From NCBI GenBank assembly GCA_023053685.1, contig JALIGW010000005.1, positions 35,805,480 to 35,869,479 on the forward strand: a stretch of 64,000 nucleotides of DNA, read 5' to 3'. Both the position numbers and the translations under genes were made by a program. The stretch comes from Diadophis punctatus similis. Lineage: Eukaryota > Chordata > Lepidosauria > Squamata > Dipsadidae. A model generated the notes under the pieces. The model did no database searches. It was not told the origin of the DNA and saw only the letters and a program-made list of their open reading frames with translations. Each line of letters starts with the position of its first letter. Positions within the stretch are counted from its first letter, which is position 1. Below, one piece after another: positions 13,484 through 25,508 of this stretch.

Positions 13484-13750
13484 CAGGGGTGAAATGCTCC
13501 CGGTTCGCTTGTGCCTGTTGGTCGTCAGAGAGCCAATCGCAAAGACAGCGTGATGCTCCGCCCACCCGCCCGGATGCCACCATTTGAATTCTTTTACCCT
13601 CTGCGCATGCACAGAATGCTTTGTGCATGTGCAGAGGGTAAAAGAACCCAAATGGTGGTGTCCCAACGGGTGGGCGGAGCCTCGCACTACCTTCGCGACC
13701 GGCTCTCCGACGACCGACAGGCACGAATGAACCGGGAGCATTTCACCCTG
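13484..13750. mobile_element. Foldback hAT-type element (CAGGGGTGAAATG family)
   Basis: Termini CAGGGGTGAAATGCTCCCGG and CCGGGAGCATTTCACCCTG mirror each other, and the whole 267 bp folds as one near-palindrome centred on CTCTGCGCATGCACAG. Flanks ATTTTTGG and ATTTATAG agree at 6 of 8 positions. Because it is palindromic, both strands show related spurious frames. Confidence 0.86.
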
Positions 13751-13758
13751 ATTTATAG

Positions 13759-14414
13759 GATAACCTCTGCATAGTAAACCTATTCATCTGGTAATGCAAA
13801 TTGCACAGCATATGCCATGTTAATGATAGGAAAAATTAGGATGCCTCTTTTTACAGTTTTGTCAAGCTTGAATTATTCTGAAAACATTCCTGCTTCCCTT
13901 TTTTGGCAAATGCTCCTGACTTTACCTAGGCTATCAGTGTTGTTTAAGAACCTGGTGAACTTCACAAGCAATCACCTGTGCTTTTAATAGAGGAGTCATG
14001 TGGGAAACCCAGCACTTTGCTATCAGACTTCAGTAATAAAGGCTTACAAATAAGGATTAGAGAGCCATCGGCAAATATGATAAATAATTCAACCTTCCAT
14101 CATTCTGACTAACAATAGGAGGAAAGTACTTCCATCCTCCCACTAGATTGGCCGATAAGGGAGGTGGAAAGAATCTGTCAGAAATGATTGAAGTTGGTCC
14201 TTTATAACAAGCTTTCCATGTGTTAGGGCTGGTAACCATGAATCCCTACTTGCTTAGCAACATATATTGTTTCCATTTTCCTGTCAATTTGTTCTGTGAG
14301 CTGTTCTTACACATTTTGGTAGTAAAAAGCATTGAGCAAGCATGAAAAATCAACCTGAAGAGGGCCATCATCTCAGTGATGCCTGAGCAAATAGTCCTTA
14401 ATTTTTTAAAAAAA

Positions 14415-14445
<31 letters not shown>

Positions 14446-14950
14446 TATCTATTTATCTAAAAATGTGTCACAGAAATTCACATCAGGCACAAACAAACAC
14501 AGAGATTTTAAGTATGAAATCAGTGGACATGCATAATTAAACAGCATTCAGTAAAAAAGGCAATACAATAAATTAAAGTTAATAAAACACATACAGTATG
14601 TGAAATACCAGTCATGCATGCTTATATTCATATATACATACTCATCTTGTTATTGTCTTTTGGAGTAAGAAATTATAGAGTGTAGAAAACAAATAAGAAA
14701 TAGTATGCAAAAACAATTCAAGACATAATATAAAGAAAACATAACCAAAACTTCAGCAACATCATTTATTATATGACTCTATATATTTTTTCCCTTCACA
14801 AACCCTTTGCATCTTTCCATCATGTCCATATGCAGCTTCATTCTTTTTTTTTTTAACTTCTGACCTCTCTATTTTTCAGGACCTTGTTAACTCTTCTCTA
14901 TTATTACTCTTCTCTTCCCTCTTAATTCATTCCTTTTCCTTTCATTTTGA
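13759..14950. other. Unique sequence with a CT tract
   Basis: No gene or named repeat is visible except the (CT)n run at 14415-14446. Confidence 0.45.
14415..14446. repeat. (CT)n microsatellite
   Basis: About 16 CT units with one GT interruption. Confidence 0.93.
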
Positions 14951-14958
14951 CCCTAATT

Positions 14959-15269
14959 CAGAGGTGGGTTCCTGCCGGTACGCTCTTACCTGTTGGTCGC
15001 CGCAGAACCGAAGAAGCCGGTGGCGTTTGCGGTGCGTGGCTTCCCCTGCCCGCTTTCCCCCGGCCGCCTAGATGCTGCCATTTGCGTTCTTTTGCCCTCT
15101 GCACATGCGCAAAGCGTTCTGCTTGTGCAGAGGGCAAAAGAACGCAAATGGCGGTGTCCAGGCGGGCGGGGGAAAGCTGGCGGGGAAGCCCCGTGCCGCG
15201 AACGCCACCGGCTTCTTCGGCTCTGTGGCGACTAACAGGTAAGAGCGTACCGGCAGGAACCCACTTCTG
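14959..15269. mobile_element. Foldback hAT-type element (CAGAGGTGGGTTCC family)
   Basis: Ends CAGAGGTGGGTTCCTGCCGG and CCGGCAGGAACCCACTTCTG, with a perfect 8-bp duplication CCCTAATT (14951-14958 and 15270-15277). The 311-bp body is palindromic almost throughout: GTACGCTCTTACCTGTTGGT at the left is mirrored at the right, with TTTTGCCCTCTGC and GCAGAGGGCAAAA around the centre. Confidence 0.95.
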
Positions 15270-15277
15270 CCCTAATT

Positions 15278-18200
15278 CATCCTCTCTGCATAACCAAACT
15301 ACTTCTTTTAAACCATCCACTCACTTTTATATTCAGCCTCTACTTATTTAGCACTCTGATCCCTTTTTTTTTTACTAAACACATATTTGGAATACCTATT
15401 TTACTCGTTATATACCTATTTACAAGTTATGTTTAGATTTTTTCCCTGACATGCTCAAATTTCACTTTCATACTAAGTAGGCAGAAAAAGTTCAGTTGTG
15501 TGTACAGCCTTTTTTTTTACAACAGACCACATTATATTTCCCCCTTTTAATCATCAATTGTACATCATACACTTTTCTTTATAATATTCTTATCTTTAGT
15601 AAGCATTCTATCTACTTGGTCTATTTTGCCACTATTTATTCTTGTATAACTTGCAATTATACTCTTCCTGCTGTAAAATACAATTACCTTGGTCTCTGAT
15701 ATATGAATTTTCAGTTCCATATATCTCATTGCAGAGCAATCTGCATTAAAAAAAACAAGCACATGTACATTTACATAAAAAAATCAATGCATCTCTACTA
15801 TCTTCATGTACATTCCTTACATTTTTATCTATAGATATACTAAGGTACCAAAATGTATCAGACTTATTCTTCAGTATGGAACCTTTCATTAGATGCTCTG
15901 TTTTTTTTTATATCAGACATACTTTACATTCACCATATATTGTTTTTCCCATAGTTAGCCATTAGCTTTTAACCTCATTTCACAAAATATTCCATAATTC
16001 CAGCCAATTAATTTCAACACACATTTTCTCTCAGCAAACAAATATATAACAAACTTCGCTTTTCAAATACACAAACTTCTTGATGACTTGATGAACAGCA
16101 AAAGATGGTCTGACCACTCCCTCTCTGGTATAAAGTTACAAAGCACTCTCCAATTTTGCTATCACCTCTTCTACTTTTTAAATCCTTTAAAGCCAGACAC
16201 TTTCTGAGGCAGATTTAAGAAACTGACTACCCCATAGATTTTTCATTTACTCTGTAAATAAAAATGTAGTAACAACATCAGGCACAATTGGGTTTATGGT
16301 GTATTAAGTAAAACAAAAACAAAACAAACAGCCATATCTTCCATTTCCTAATTATACTATCTCCACCTGAACATTTGCCATTTATCAACATTCTCACCAC
16401 AGATATGTCTTCTTTTCATTTTTTTTTCTTGGAGACTAATATTTATAGTTCTTGTTTCCACCCTTTGGCATATAACTGTTATTTTCTTACACATAACTAA
16501 AATGCTTCTTCAACAATTCCCTCACTCCAATTTCATCCCCTATCATTTTATCATTTTATTCTTAATTTCATTCGCACTGCTGAAAGCTCTTATGTCTGGT
16601 CCTCTTTATCCACTTTCAACAAGTTTTTATTTCCAGCAACATCACTCTGTAATTTCCTTGCCTCTTTTAATCTTAACCATATCTTGTTCTCTTTGACTAC
16701 AATCTTTGTAATTACCCTTTTTCTGTACGTACATATTATTCAATATCTTCCTTTTATTCTTGCTTTTTCTCATCCACAGCTTTTTCATTTCACGATTCCA
16801 TCATATATTCAGTTTCATACTTCCCATTAGCATGACTCCATTAACCACAGTGGCCCTCTGCAATATAATCTTTTTCACTTTGTATCAAGCATTGTGTACA
16901 TACTTTTCTTCATATCCATTTCCTATCTTTTCTGCCTTTTCTGTGTGGGCGAGTTTGGAGTTGACCTATCTTCTAAGATTGTTTCATATTTTCTATTCAC
17001 AGACTATCTTGGTAAATTTGATTCTGACCATTTAGTGTGAACAGCCAGATGGGGTCTGTGGAGAATGCAAGAAAGATGAACTAGATGTCAGATCTTCTCA
17101 ATAATAACACCACTGTTTGGAAAACCTTTGCTCCGGAGGTGTATCTGGCACCAATACTTCTCTCTTTTTAGAAAATGATTTTATTTCAATGGCTTTTGGC
17201 CAATGGTAAGATTGTGAACAGCCGCTGAGCTATTTGGTTTGTGATTTGCTATCTTTTATCATGTTTCTAAGACTTGACTAATAATACTTTAATTCTCCTT
17301 TCTTTTACTCCTTTCATTTTCTTTCACACCTATTTTATTTAAATTTTTGCTGATAACTGCTCTTAGTAATATCAAAAAATTGCTGTACCCACATTTAGAA
17401 TCTCTTATCACCATAGTATCCATTACTAATTTTCTGTCTTGCAAGCACTCAAATTGTTATGGTTTAATATTTATATTCACCAGTTACCTTTCTCATTTAT
17501 TCTATAGATTCTAGATAGCCAAAAAAATAGCTTTTTTTTCATCTTGTCCCTATCCATCCATTCATAAGTACAAATAGTTTCTAATAACAACTAAGAGTTA
17601 AACAATATTTCTCATACATATCTCAGCTTTTCCATTACTACCATTCACTAGAGAATAACATTGAACTTTTAAAAATGACCCTATAGATTTGTATTTTTAT
17701 ATTCATCCATAAAAACCCAGTGGTATCAAGTTCTGACAACCATTTAACTCTTTCTTCATAATTAAATTTATACCTTTATTTCCTTCATCTCCTCCCCATA
17801 AGCTCAAATTGCTTTCATTTATTTACATCATAATTCTTTCTCTTAGTGTTTAGAGTGATTCCTAATTCCTGATACATCACACTATTTTTAGAATAGAGTT
17901 AATCCCAACAACTGCTATAAGCACAAACACTTTTGTCTCAGTATACAAAATGCCTGACAGTGATTGGCGGTACTAATTAAATAAAGGTACAACTGAAATA
18001 TTTAACAGGCTTTGTTAGGACAGCAACGCTGAGTTGTTGTTTTTATTAATCTCACTTGGGAAACTTGTTATTTATTTTATTTTTTTTAGTTTAGGTTGAA
18101 ATGTTGAAAACAAGTTGTAAATGTTGTGGCTCTCAAGTGAGTAAGACTTGCCAGCCTATAAAATATTTTCCACCAGGAAAAATATCCTACCCCCCTTCAA

Positions 18201-18357
18201 CAAATCAGAAGGAGCCTAGTGACTGCTAAGGGAAAGCACTAGAGATATATTGGTGCTATACACTTCAGAAAGATTTTATTTAAGTCATAACATCTCCAAA
18301 TTTTCTCAGTAGCATTGATAAATACGTGTATGAAACAACACTTTTTATTAGTATAGT
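15278..18357. other. Pyrimidine-rich 3-kb stretch without intact genes
   Basis: The plus strand is strongly T/C-biased (many TTTCTT, CTTTT and CCTTTT runs) with short leucine- and phenylalanine-rich frames. Such skew would fit an old A-rich LINE on the minus strand, but I could not identify a domain, so its origin is open. Confidence 0.4.
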
Positions 18358-18390
18358 GTATGTGTGTGTCTCTGTGTGTCTCTGTGTGTA
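18358..18390. repeat. (GT)n with CTCT interruptions
   Basis: A TGTGTGTGTC-type repeat of three units lies next to the hAT insertion at 18396. Confidence 0.85.
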
Positions 18391-18395
18391 TGAGG

Positions 18396-18705
18396 CAGGG
18401 GTGAAATCCTCCCAGTTCGCTCTTACCTGTCAGTTGTCGCAGAGCCGATGGAGCCGGTGGCGGTTGCGGCACGGGGCTTTCCCTGCCCGCTTCCCCCGCC
18501 CACCTTGACAACGCCATTTGAGTTCTTTTGCCCTCTGTGCATGCGCAAAGTGTTCTGCATGCGCAGAGGACAAAAGAACTCAAATGGCAGTGTCCAGGCA
18601 GGCAGGGGAAGCAGGCGGGGGCAGCCCCGTGCCGCGACCGCCACCGGCTCCATCGGCTCTGCAATGACCAACAGGTAAGAGCGAACCGGGAGGATTTCAC
18701 CCCTG
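18396..18705. mobile_element. Foldback hAT-type element (CAGGGGTGAAATCC family)
   Basis: Ends CAGGGGTGAAATCCTCCCAG and CGGGAGGATTTCACCCCTG, with an exact duplication GTATGAGG (18388-18395 and 18706-18713). Palindromic body of 310 bp with TTTTGCCCTCTGTGCATGCG at the centre. Its right duplication forms the left edge of another element (18714-19090), so it inserted at that border. Confidence 0.95.
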
Positions 18706-18713
18706 GTATGAGG

Positions 18714-19090
18714 GGTGAAATCCAGCAGGTTCTGACAAGTTCTGGAGAACTGGTAGCGGAAATTTTGAATAGTTTGGAGAAGCGGTAGTGGAAATTTTGA
18801 GTAGTTTGGAGAACAGGTAGTGGAAATTTTGAGTAGTTTGGAGAACTGGCAAATACCACCTCTGGCTGGCCCCAGAGTGGGGTGGGAATGGAGATTTTGC
18901 AATATCCTTCCCGCAGGAGTGGGGAGGGAATGGGGATTTTGCAGTATCCTTCCCCTGGAATGGGGTGGGAATGAAGATTTTGTAGTATCCTTCTCCTGCC
19001 ACGCCCACCAAGCCATGCCCACCAAGCCACACCACATCCACCAAGCCACACCCACAGAACAGGTAGTAAAAAACTTGGATTTCACCACTG
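18714..19090. mobile_element. hAT-type element containing two minisatellites
   Basis: It begins GGTGAAATCCAGCAGG and ends AACTTGGATTTCACCACTG, followed by TATGAGAA, which resembles the TATGAGG on its left. Inside are three copies of a 32-bp unit (GGAGAACTGGTAGCGG..., 18744-18839) and three copies of a ~42-bp unit (GGGGTGGGAATGGAGATTTT..., 18879-19001), then CCACCAAGCCA repeats. A TACCACCTCTG end-like word at 18854-18864 suggests a composite origin. Confidence 0.72.
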
Positions 19091-19529
19091 TATGAGAACC
19101 CATGTTTTACCCATGTATAAACAAGTTAGTTAGTGTCAAATATAGAACATGAGCCAAAATTTAATTTTCAAAGATAATTGTTCCATATTCATCTACTTAA
19201 TTAATTAATTGCTCATATTTGCATCACATATTGGGTAGCTAAGCCACAATGAGAATGAGACAAGACAGGGAAAAATGTGTTTATGATGAGCTATCTCACA
19301 TTGGAGTGCACATGGAACACTGTTCTCTCTCAGATTGGTTAATTCTGCAGGAGGAACTTCCCAGCTATTTCTCTTTTTCCTCCAGCCTAGTATGGGAAAA
19401 AGCAATAGACAGATAGACAGATGACAGATTATATAAAATCTTTCCAATTTATTAACAAGGTTTCTTGGTCAAAGTCTTCAAGAGCTGATCTGCATATTTT
19501 CTGACCCAGCCTTAGCATTACTTTGATTA
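19091..19529. other. Unique sequence, nothing recognised
   Basis: No repeat or coding signal is visible. Confidence 0.45.
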
Positions 19530-19537
19530 CTTTATAG

Positions 19538-19898
19538 CAGAGGTGGATTCCTGCCGGTTCGGACCGGTTCACCCGAACAGGTAGCAAACTGCTGGTGATG
19601 TCATGATGATGTCACAGAACCGGTTCGGTTGGTGCCAGTCTGTGGGCACCGCCATCTTTTTTTGTTGAATTTTTGTTGAATTTTTTTGAATTGGGGTTTT
19701 TTTTTTTTTTTTTTTCCTGGTTTTTTTTCTTCTGCGCATGCGCAGAAGCCGAGTTTCCAGCACTGCGCATGTGTCGCCATCTTGTTTTTGGCTTTTTTTA
19801 CATTTTTTTAATTTTTTCATCACTGCACATGCAGTGGCCCACCGACGCAGTGCAGGAGGAAGTGACCCGGCAGCGAGGTAAGTTAGAACCCACCCCTG
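19538..19898. mobile_element. hAT-type element with GCGCATGCGC core
   Basis: Ends CAGAGGTGGATTCCTGCCGG and AGAACCCACCCCTG, with an exact duplication CTTTATAG (19530-19537 and 19899-19906). It contains TGCGCATGCGCA at 19733-19744 and CCGCCATCTT at 19649-19658 (minus strand AAGATGGCGG). Length 361 bp, no transposase. Confidence 0.94.
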
Positions 19899-20100
19899 CT
19901 TTATAGATTTAATTTCTTTGTTATTTTTGAGTGCTATTCAGCTTTCAGTTTAGTTTCACATACTTAAAAAGCCAGTGGTGGGATTCAACTTTTTAACAAT
20001 CTGTTCTGTGGGTGTGGCTTATTTGGGGGAGCGTGGCTTGATGGTCATGTGATTGGGTAGTCATGGCTAGCTGGTCATGTGACTGGGTGGGCATGGCTAT

Positions 20101-20358
20101 GTGCACAGGGACTACTCAGAGGGCTGAAAAAAGTGAATTATGACTGATCCTCACACTTATGACCAGTCCTTGCACTTATGACCATCCTCACATTTATGCC
20201 CATTGCAGCATTCTTAACAACCATATCACTCATTTCACAACTGTGGTGCTTCTCTTCACCACGGTGACAAGATAGGGTGCAAAACATAAAATATGAGGAC
20301 AGTCGTAAGTGTGAGGACTGGCAAAATCACTTTTTCAGCCCTCTGAGTACTCCCTATG
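20101..20358. repeat. Foldback of about 258 bp
   Basis: TACTCAGAGGGCTGAAAAAA near 20111 is mirrored by TTTTTCAGCCCTCTGAGTAC near 20332, and GTGCACAGGGAC by CCCTATGTGCAC. The arms enclose repeated CTCACACTTATGACC-type words. Confidence 0.75.
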
Positions 20359-20444
20359 TGCACCCGGTATGGTCAGGTGACTGGGTGGGCATGGCCAACT
20401 CGACATCACTCACGTCGACGAGCGGTTCACCTCGCATGGCCTCT

Positions 20445-20567
20445 CGTGACCGTGGGGATGCTGCAACAATCGTAAGTGTGAAAAACAGTAATAAGTGACT
20501 TTTTTCAATGCCATTGTAACTTTGAATGGTCACTAAATGAACTGTTGTAAGTCAAGGATTACCTGTA
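20445..20567 (+). mobile_element. TIR-element end (GTAAGTCAAGGATTACCTGTA)
   Basis: Same family and orientation as 7950-8091: GTGACCGTGGGGATGCTGCA, CACTAAATGAACTGTTGTAA and a terminal GGATTACCTGTA. Confidence 0.7.
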
Positions 20568-21641
20568 CAAAAATACAAAAAGCTTCTTTGCTTGCAAAAA
20601 GCTGCCCTAAATACCAATCATTAGATTAGAAATACCTGCAAGCTGGAGTTACAAATCAGGCAGGGTGCCAGAGCACCTTGAGGAATTAAAATAGTTAAAA
20701 TGCAATGATAACTATCAGCAGCCAACTCTTGCTCATAAAGTGAAACCCTTTAGCAGAGAGGTCATTTAAGCTCTCCAGAAAAAGCACACCCAGGAGAAGC
20801 AATCCTTAGATCCATTTGCACCACTTAAAGATACCAGCTGTTCTCACTCACCTCATAAGCTATCGAAAGGAAATCATCTAGATTTAAGGAAAATTCACAT
20901 GCCCCTCAGAAAAGCAGTAAAAAAATCAGTGCCAAGCTTGCATCCTGCCTCTTGGAAGTATACCCCAAAAGGACAGTGCCAAGAACCACTAAAGCAGTGA
21001 AGGAAGACCCCCTCCCCAGATAGAAAAAGCACTTGATATAAGCCTAACTAGAATGAAGCAAAGGAGCAAACATAGTAGCTGTTGCTTGTTAAACCAATTA
21101 CCAGAACAAATAGACACAGGAATTAGCCAGATTTCTGAAGCTGCTACTTTTCAGGAACAGAGATTAACATTTTTTCTTCAAAACAAAGCTGAATAGGGAA
21201 AATTATCCCATCAATAAACACAGGATTAAACATCACCAAGCACCAAATTAAACTTCACCAGAAACCAGTTTTAGACCAAAAGTCAGAATGGGGATGTAAA
21301 CTCACATTTGAATGTCAATCTTTCTAGCTGGCCAAGAAGCCTTGCTGAATGTCACTCATCTTGGTTCCTTGTCATTAAAAGCTTCTTTCCAGCAGCTCTA
21401 TGCTGGAAGAACTCTAACAGGGGAGTATTTCCTCCCAACAGCATTGTAAAAAGCTTAAAACAATACTTCCCCTTTAAAAAAGTCAAGCAAAGAAAAAAAA
21501 GTACCAGCAAAGAAAAAAAAACCTCCGGAGACAGTAAGTCTAGGGGTATGGCCAAGAATGTAATAAGGGTTAACACAGAGGCAGTTTCTGTAAGCAGGGC
21601 AATAAAGATTTAGGCTATAGAAACAACATCAGAATGTTGTA

Positions 21642-22356
21642 CCGTATTTTTCGGAGTATAAGACGCATCGGAGTATAAGACGCACCTTAGTTTTTGGGGA
21701 GGAAAATAGGGGAAAACAATCTGCCTACCAGGTATTCATCTGGATAGCGTCCTTAGTCTGGTCAGCTTCACATTATAGCACTTAGACTTATATACCGCTT
21801 CATAGTGCTTTACAGCCCTCTCTAAGCAGTTTACAGAGTTCAGCATATTGCCCCCAACAATCTGGGTCCTCATTTTACCCACCTCGGAAGGATGGAAGGC
21901 TGAGTCAACCTTGAGCCTGGTGAGATTTGAACAGCTGAACTGCTGAACTAGCAATCAGCTGAAGGTCGCAGTGCTGCTTTTAACCACTGCACTACCTCGG
22001 CTCCCGAGGTTTATCCCCTGGTTAGGACTTAAAAAAACCTTCTTCTGTGAGAATAACAATGAAAGAGCCTGCAAGCCGGTAAGAGCTGGGAAGATAGTTA
22101 GCACCTGGTTAGGGCTAGAAAAAAACTTATTCGGAGCAAGTAGAGCAATGAAAAAAAATTCTGCAAAGACTTAGGGCTGGAAAAACATTCTTTGGAGAGA
22201 GTACAATGAAAAAGCCTGCAAGGTAAGAGCTGGGAAGATCTGTTAGCACCTAGTTAGGGCTGGAAAAAAAAGCTACATTCAAAGTATAAGACGCACCCAA
22301 ATTTTCAGCCACTTTTAGGGAGGAAAAAGGTGTGTTTTATACTCCGAAAAATATGG
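21642..22356. mobile_element. TA-flanked TIR element (CCGTATTTTTCGG family)
   Basis: Termini CCGTATTTTTCGGAGTATAA and TTATACTCCGAAAAATATGG are flanked by TA (21640-21641 and 22357-22358), compatible with a Tc1/mariner-like TA target. Subterminal GTATAAGACGCACC is repeated at both ends. The interior carries a SINE (21772-22004) and three or more ~75-bp units containing GTTAGGGCTGGAAAAA and GTAAGAGCTGGGAAGAT (about 22015-22275). Confidence 0.8.
21772..22004 (-). mobile_element. tRNA-derived SINE
   Basis: Read on the minus strand it has GGAGCCGAGGTAGTGCAGTG (A-box region), a B-box GTTCAAATCTCACC (plus 21919-21932), GACCCAGATTGTTGGGGGCA and GCGGTATATAAGTCTAAGTG. Related copies are at 54743-54992 and 56985-57166. 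It matches a common squamate SINE. Confidence 0.87.
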
Positions 22357-22504
22357 TAATTCCTTACAGGATTAACCTTTGTAAAGTGGGAAAAAAACAA
22401 AAGGAGATTTCTTCTAACAACCAGTTCTCTGAACTGCTTAGAAAGTTAACAACCAGTTCTAGTGAACCGGTGAGAGTCGGTAGAATCCCACCTCTGTAAA
22501 AAGG

Positions 22505-24532
22505 CAGTTTGTTCCTTCATACCCTTACTAGAATAGGTACCTATATTTCATTTCCATAGTTAGCTGTAACTCCTAAGCTGCCAAACTGACCCTTATTCCC
22601 AAGTGCTCCATGTTTTAACAGATCAATGAATATATTTTAAAATGTTTTCTTCCATTTATTTATAAGGAATTTTATACTTCCATTTCTACAGTATGTGAAT
22701 TTTATAGATTTTTTGATATTATTTTAATATGCCAGCAAGTTGATGAACAAGTGTGAATTATCCTTGATAAAGCTTCAAGACCAGGGTAATAATCTTAGAT
22801 ACTTTTGAATACCTCATGTTGTTGTTCAGTGTACTTAGTATTTGCCCCCCCCCCCGCAAGTGATTCCTAACATTTCCAGGATTCTATGAAGTATAGTTGC
22901 CTTTTTAACTATTTGAAAATTATGCAAGGGCCATAAGAAAGGTGATTTGGCAAGAATAATACACAAATATGAGAAAGCAGAATTTATTGTTGTATAATTG
23001 AATTCACATAAAGATAATAACTTCCAATACTTAGAAAAACTGTTAAGAGGTATTTTGTCCTATTAAAAGCTAAAGTTAATTTCTTTTAAAGATTAACCAA
23101 ATAAATTAAAGGTGCAAATTAATTAATTAGATTTTATGTGTGAGTTAAACTATAATTATTTAGATGTCTTTTTTTGCAATGTTTCAGAAATTTATCTTAG
23201 ATATGCATGCAGAGTCAGCATTATTTATTTTAATCGAAGAGCCTTGATTTCCTACAGAATTACTTATGTTACAAGATAAAATATTTTGATACGTATTTAT
23301 CTGTTTTGGTAATCATACACAGAACCGTAACCTACACAGGCAATTAATCTTTACTTTTTTATTTTTCATTTAATCTCATAAATATCTAAACACCAGGATA
23401 GAGTTTATACAGGAAGAGGAAAGGTTGGTCTTTTGGATAAGGTCAGATGGCAGACTATGTGAATGACCAATACTTAAAAAGAAGTTGCTGTTGTGTTTTA
23501 TCACTATACTGTATTTGGATTCCTCAGCTCTACCACGTATCTCTTTTTGATGTCTTTCACTTTGTCATATACAGAGCACAGCATGGGTGTTATTAGTTTA
23601 GATTAAATGAGATTAGATTACAATTGCCAGGTATCCTAACTGTCCAATTAGACATTTTTCCACTTTCCTTTTTTTCTACATTGTACTAAGTACCTGGGAA
23701 AGCATTCAGCAGCCAAAAAAGATTTCCATCAATGTTTGAGCAGGTAAGGAAATTAGTGATATAGCTATCAGTGAGCAATCAGAGGTGCTTTCAAAGTGAA
23801 AGGGAAATTTTAAAATCTATCATTTGTTTATTGATAGTTATTATTTTTGAAACTGCACAATTACCTCACAGAGGGACTCTGGGTGGTATAGAAATGAAAT
23901 ATTAAACTATAAAAAATAGTGTATAATTTTTAAAAGAGGCAAGTGTTATTAAAATTGAATGCTAAAAGTTAAATAGTATACATATTCAGAAAATGAACCT
24001 AGAGAGTGATAATCTTTTTTTATAATAAAATAATGTGGATAATCTTTTTTTTATTTTTCCCCTTTTTTTCTGCACCCTTTTTTACTAATTTGTATTACTT
24101 TTATTGCACTTTTAGTTTTTAATAAAACTATTAAAATAGAAACAATAATATAAACATACACTTCCAATTTTTCGATTGTGTCATTGTTATTTTAATTAAC
24201 ATCAATACCCGTTCTTTTAAAATTATATATTATTACTACACATTAAGATTATTTCATTTTCTTTATAGCTTTGTCCTTACAGAGACAAGTGAATTAGTAA
24301 AAAGGATGATAAATTATCACAGTGGCTGATAATGTTAAATCAAATTGAAAATAAAAACTACTTTATTTGCAATAAGGTACAATTTTCTTATTATGTTTCA
24401 TATCAGCCATATTATTACATTCTTATAATGTGGATACTAACCTTAAGAGACAAGGATCAAAGGTCAGTCAGGATAACAATATCTTTAAAAAATCAGAATA
24501 TAATATTCTTTGAAGTATCACAATTATGTATA
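22505..24532. other. Unique AT-rich sequence
   Basis: There is a run of 12 C at 22845-22856. Otherwise no gene or named repeat is visible. Confidence 0.45.
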
Positions 24533-24534
24533 TA

Positions 24535-25506
24535 CAGTATTTTTCGGAGTATAAGATGCACCGAAGTATAAGACGCATCTTAGTTTTGGGGGAGGAAAAC
24601 AAGGAAAAAAGGCCTCTGCCTCCAAGCAATTTGCCAAACAGCAAACAGCAAATAGCACAGATGATATACACTGTTTGCTGTGCATTTCTGTGTATGTGTG
24701 CCTGACCCATAGAAATAGCAAAGAATCGGAGAAATGTACATTATGCCAGAACGTTTTCTTAAATGTAGTCAGACTAACTCCTCCCAATTATTTAAATAGA
24801 TCTACTCCAAGGTAACTAAACTCTAATACTAAACAGGACACTGTTACATTTCAGACTATACTTGTACAGAGCTGTTAAAATTAATTTAAATTTCTGGAAG
24901 TATACATTATTCTCTATTATTTAAAAGAAGATACAATAGCACTGGGCCTCTTCAGAGCAAGCATTTATTTTAAAAAGCTTCTTTATTTTGTTAAGTTGTC
25001 TAGATTTACAGGAATCTCCAACCTTGGCATCTTTAAGACTTGTGGACTTCAACTCCCAGAATTCCACAGCCAGCAAAGCTAACAAAGCTGGCTGTGGAAT
25101 TCTGGGAGTTGAAGTCCACAAGTCTAAAAATTGCCCCTGGCTCTAGAACAATAATAAAGCAGTTTTTAAAAAATAAGTCTAATAATTTCAACATTCTACA
25201 GACATTTATAGTTATTCACTTACTCCCTTCCATCCAGTTCAGCAAAAAAATAATAATATCTGTGTGTCTCTCCCAGCTATTTGCCTTTGCAGTTTCAGTT
25301 TCACTTTCATTTTCCCACGTGGCAAATCAGCTGTAGATCAGCTGTAGTGACTTGCTTGGCTTTATAGGTTCTTCCCTCTTTGCTGCAAAAAGGTAAATTG
25401 CTGGAAGACAGAGGCCAAAGGGTGGGGGTGGCTGGCTGGGTGGGGCTACATTCAGTGTATAAGATGCACCCAAGTTTTCACCCTCTTTTTACTCCGAAAA
25501 ATACGG
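24535..25506 (+). mobile_element. TA-flanked TIR element, copy A (with insertion)
   Basis: Ends CAGTATTTTTCGGAGTATAA and ACTCCGAAAAATACGG are flanked by TA (24533-24534 and 25507-25508). Its body matches, in inverse orientation, that of 29588-30526: for example AGACGCATCTTAGTTTTGGG, CATAGAAATAGCAAAGAATC, ATTTTAAAAAGCTTCTT. It carries an extra ~140-bp palindromic insertion (25005-25141). Confidence 0.86.
25005..25141. mobile_element. Palindromic miniature element inside copy A
   Basis: Arms GACTTGTGGACTTCAACTCC and GGAGTTGAAGTCCACAAGTC surround CCAGCAAAGCTAACAAAGCTGG. Its ends, CAGGAATCTCC and TTGCCCCTG, are diverged. The hexamer TCTAGA is present on both sides (24999-25004 and 25142-25147) and only once in copy B, so copy B shows the empty site. 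It is related to the perfect palindrome at 47404-47553. Confidence 0.85.
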
Positions 25507-25508
25507 TA

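Larger units (their letters stand above)
19973..22496. mobile_element. 2.5-kb composite TIR element with nested repeats
   Basis: The left end CAGTGGTGGGATTC and right end GAATCCCACCTCTG are inverted copies. The flanks TAAAAAGC (19965-19972) and TAAAAAGG (22497-22504) match at 7 of 8. It is far longer than the other hAT elements here because it holds a foldback (20101-20358), a TIR-element end (20445-20567) and a TA-flanked element with a SINE inside it (21642-22356). No transposase frame was seen. About 20600-21600 is unidentified AT-rich sequence. Chance pairing of two unrelated ends is possible but less likely given the matching duplication. Confidence 0.68.

Noticed and set aside
18744..19001. 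Tandem 32- and 42-bp units considered as satellite DNA
   Set aside because: Only three copies of each, confined to one hAT-type element.
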